A stretch of DNA of 64,000 nt, taken from Methylococcus geothermalis. GTDB lineage: Bacteria > Pseudomonadota > Gammaproteobacteria > Methylococcales > Methylococcaceae. The notes under the pieces were generated by a model. That model saw nothing but the letters and a program-made list of their open reading frames with translations. It searched no databases and had not been told where the DNA came from. Positions 62,825-64,000 of the stretch are shown here, piece after piece (the first letter of the stretch is position 1; the number at the start of each line of letters is the position of its first letter). The position numbers and the translations under genes are program-made. The DNA is taken from positions 1,068,501-1,132,500 of the forward strand of contig NZ_CP046565.1 in the NCBI RefSeq assembly GCF_012769535.1. Direction: 5' to 3'.

Positions 62825-64000
62825 ATGTGCGGAATTGCCGGTATCGTTTCCAACGATGAAGTCAACCAGGAATTGTACGAGGCGCTTACCGTGCTTCAGC
62901 ATCGCGGCCAGGACGCCGCCGGCATCGTGACCTGCGAAAGGGAGCGGCTGCATCTGCGCAAGGAAAGCGGCTTGGTGCGGGACGTGTTCCACACCCGCCA
63001 TATGGTCGAGCTGAAGGGCTCGATGGGTATCGGCCATGTGCGCTATCCCACGGCGGGCTGTTCCAGCACCGCCGAAGCCCAGCCGTTCTACGTCAATTCG
63101 CCGTATGGCATCTCGCTCGCCCACAACGGCAACTTGACCAACGCGGAAACGCTCAAGCGTGAGCTGTTCCGGCAGGACCAGCGCCACATCAATACCGATT
63201 CGGATTCGGAAGTCCTGCTCAATGTCTTCGCCCACGAAATGCAGGGGATCGGCAAGCTGCGGGTGTCGGCGGACGACGTGTTCCGCGCCGTCTCCGCGGT
63301 GCACCGGCGCTGCCGCGGCGCTTATGCCGTAGTGGCGATGATCACCGGTTTCGGCGTCGTCGGCTTTCGCGATCCGCACGGGATTCGTCCCCTGGTGTTC
63401 GGCGAGCGCGACGGCAATGACGGCAAGGAATACATGATCGCCTCCGAGAGCGTGGCGCTGGACGTGCTGGGGTTCGAGCTGGTCCGGGACGTGGCGCCGG
63501 GCGAGGCGATCCTGATCGAGAAGGACGGCACCCTGCATACCCGGCGGTGCGCCGAACACGTCGTGTATTCGCCGTGTATCTTCGAATTCGTCTATTTCGC
63601 CCGGCCGGACTCCATCATCGACGACATCTCCGTCTACAAGGCCCGGCTGCGCATGGGCGACAAGCTGGCCGACAAGATTCTCCGGGAGCGCCCCGAGCAC
63701 GACATCGACGTGGTCATCCCCATCCCGGACACCAGCCGAACGTCTGCGCTGCAGCTCGCCAACCGGCTGGGGGTGAAATACAGCGAAGGCTTCATCAAGA
63801 ACCGCTACATCGGGCGCACCTTCATCATGCCTGGCCAGACCCTGCGCAAGAAATCGGTGCGACAGAAACTCAATGCCATCGATCTGGAGTTCAAGGGCAA
63901 GAACGTGCTGCTGGTGGACGATTCCATCGTGCGCGGCACCACCTCGACCCAGATCATCCAGATGGCCCGCGACGCCGGCGCCCGCAAGGTCTATTTCGCC
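62825..64000 (+). CDS. purF: Amidophosphoribosyltransferase (partial)
   Basis: The first 392 residues are present; the gene leaves the window. Cys2 (after Met removal) is the glutaminase nucleophile in [15 protein letters not shown] and the Ntn-hydrolase core follow. The PRPP loop [14 protein letters not shown] lies near 364-377. It makes phosphoribosylamine, the first committed step of purine synthesis. Confidence 0.97.
   Translation, partial: MCGIAGIVSNDEVNQELYEALTVLQHRGQDAAGIVTCERERLHLRKESGLVRDVFHTRHMVELKGSMGIGHVRYPTAGCSSTAEAQPFYVNSPYGISLAHNGNLTNAETLKRELFRQDQRHINTDSDSEVLLNVFAHEMQGIGKLRVSADDVFRAVSAVHRRCRGAYAVVAMITGFGVVGFRDPHGIRPLVFGERDGNDGKEYMIASESVALDVLGFELVRDVAPGEAILIEKDGTLHTRRCAEHVVYSPCIFEFVYFARPDSIIDDISVYKARLRMGDKLADKILRERPEHDIDVVIPIPDTSRTSALQLANRLGVKYSEGFIKNRYIGRTFIMPGQTLRKKSVRQKLNAIDLEFKGKNVLLVDDSIVRGTTSTQIIQMARDAGARKVYFA

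Noticed and set aside
1-64000. CRISPR array
   Set aside because: No regularly spaced identical direct repeats were noticed on either strand, and no cas-like gene is present.

Overview
The window is high-GC (about 63-65%) chromosomal DNA from a gammaproteobacterium. Gene content and order fit a Methylococcaceae methanotroph of the Methylococcus type: mutY-yggX, lptM-lysA-dapF-DUF484-xerC, rplM-rpsI, trpF-trpB-trpA-accD-folC-dedD-cvpA-purF, and a caa3-type cytochrome c oxidase cluster. The organism name is an inference from gene order and sequence style; no database was searched.

Layout. 1-1.8 kb: two genes resembling the DprE1/DprE2 FAD-oxidase/SDR epimerase pair. 1.8-6.2 kb: an accessory patch made of a decayed IS5-family element, an AT-rich esterase/lipase-like gene, an IS427-like element with a candidate programmed -1 frameshift, and an IS630-family element. 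The last two both lie between TA dinucleotides. Removing them in silico joins an open reading frame whose stop overlaps the lipase start codon. 6.4-26.4 kb: housekeeping and conserved genes: a LonC-like protease, rdgC, an L,D-transpeptidase, yggX-mutY, lptM-lysA-dapF-DUF484-xerC, DUF2333, DUF4389, darP, mtfA, a B12/radical-SAM protein, an Smr protein, an APH-fold kinase and the polyamine transporter potABCD. 26.4-33.6 kb: a looser region with a Crp/Fnr regulator, small ORFs, a Sel1-repeat protein, a secreted subtilase followed by a PrcB-family protein, a 3'-5' exonuclease and DUF2244. 33.6-38.1 kb: coxB (fused to cytochrome c)-ctaD-small assembly protein-ctaG-coxC, ending in a clear terminator.

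38.1-46.5 kb is a sulfate-acquisition locus on the minus strand: yezD, an OprO/P-type porin, a sulfate-binding protein, a degenerate EAL protein, cysD and cysN. It has been rearranged. cysD has an in-frame internal deletion that removes its catalytic half. cysN has lost its ATG through a 2-bp difference and carries a P-loop-less APS-kinase-like tail. A DUF3883 nuclease-like gene of lower GC lies between cysD and cysN. Beyond cysN are remnants of a LysR regulator and an IS1595/ISXO2 transposase. 46.7-49.6 kb: two envelope-polysaccharide genes (a WecA-type transferase and a WbpM-type dehydratase). 49.6-50.6 kb: rplM-rpsI, tRNA-Gln and a terminator. 50.6-55.4 kb: an IS630 remnant and a run of small lipoprotein, membrane and secreted proteins, plus msrQ. 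55.6-64 kb: paired inverted DnaA boxes, then truA-trpFBA-accD-folC-dedD-cvpA-purF, with purF cut by the window edge.

The most unusual signals are the nested-IS reconstruction at 4.0-6.2 kb, the hollowed-out cysDN locus with its nuclease-like insertion, the subtilase-PrcB pair, and the inverted DnaA-box pair upstream of truA.
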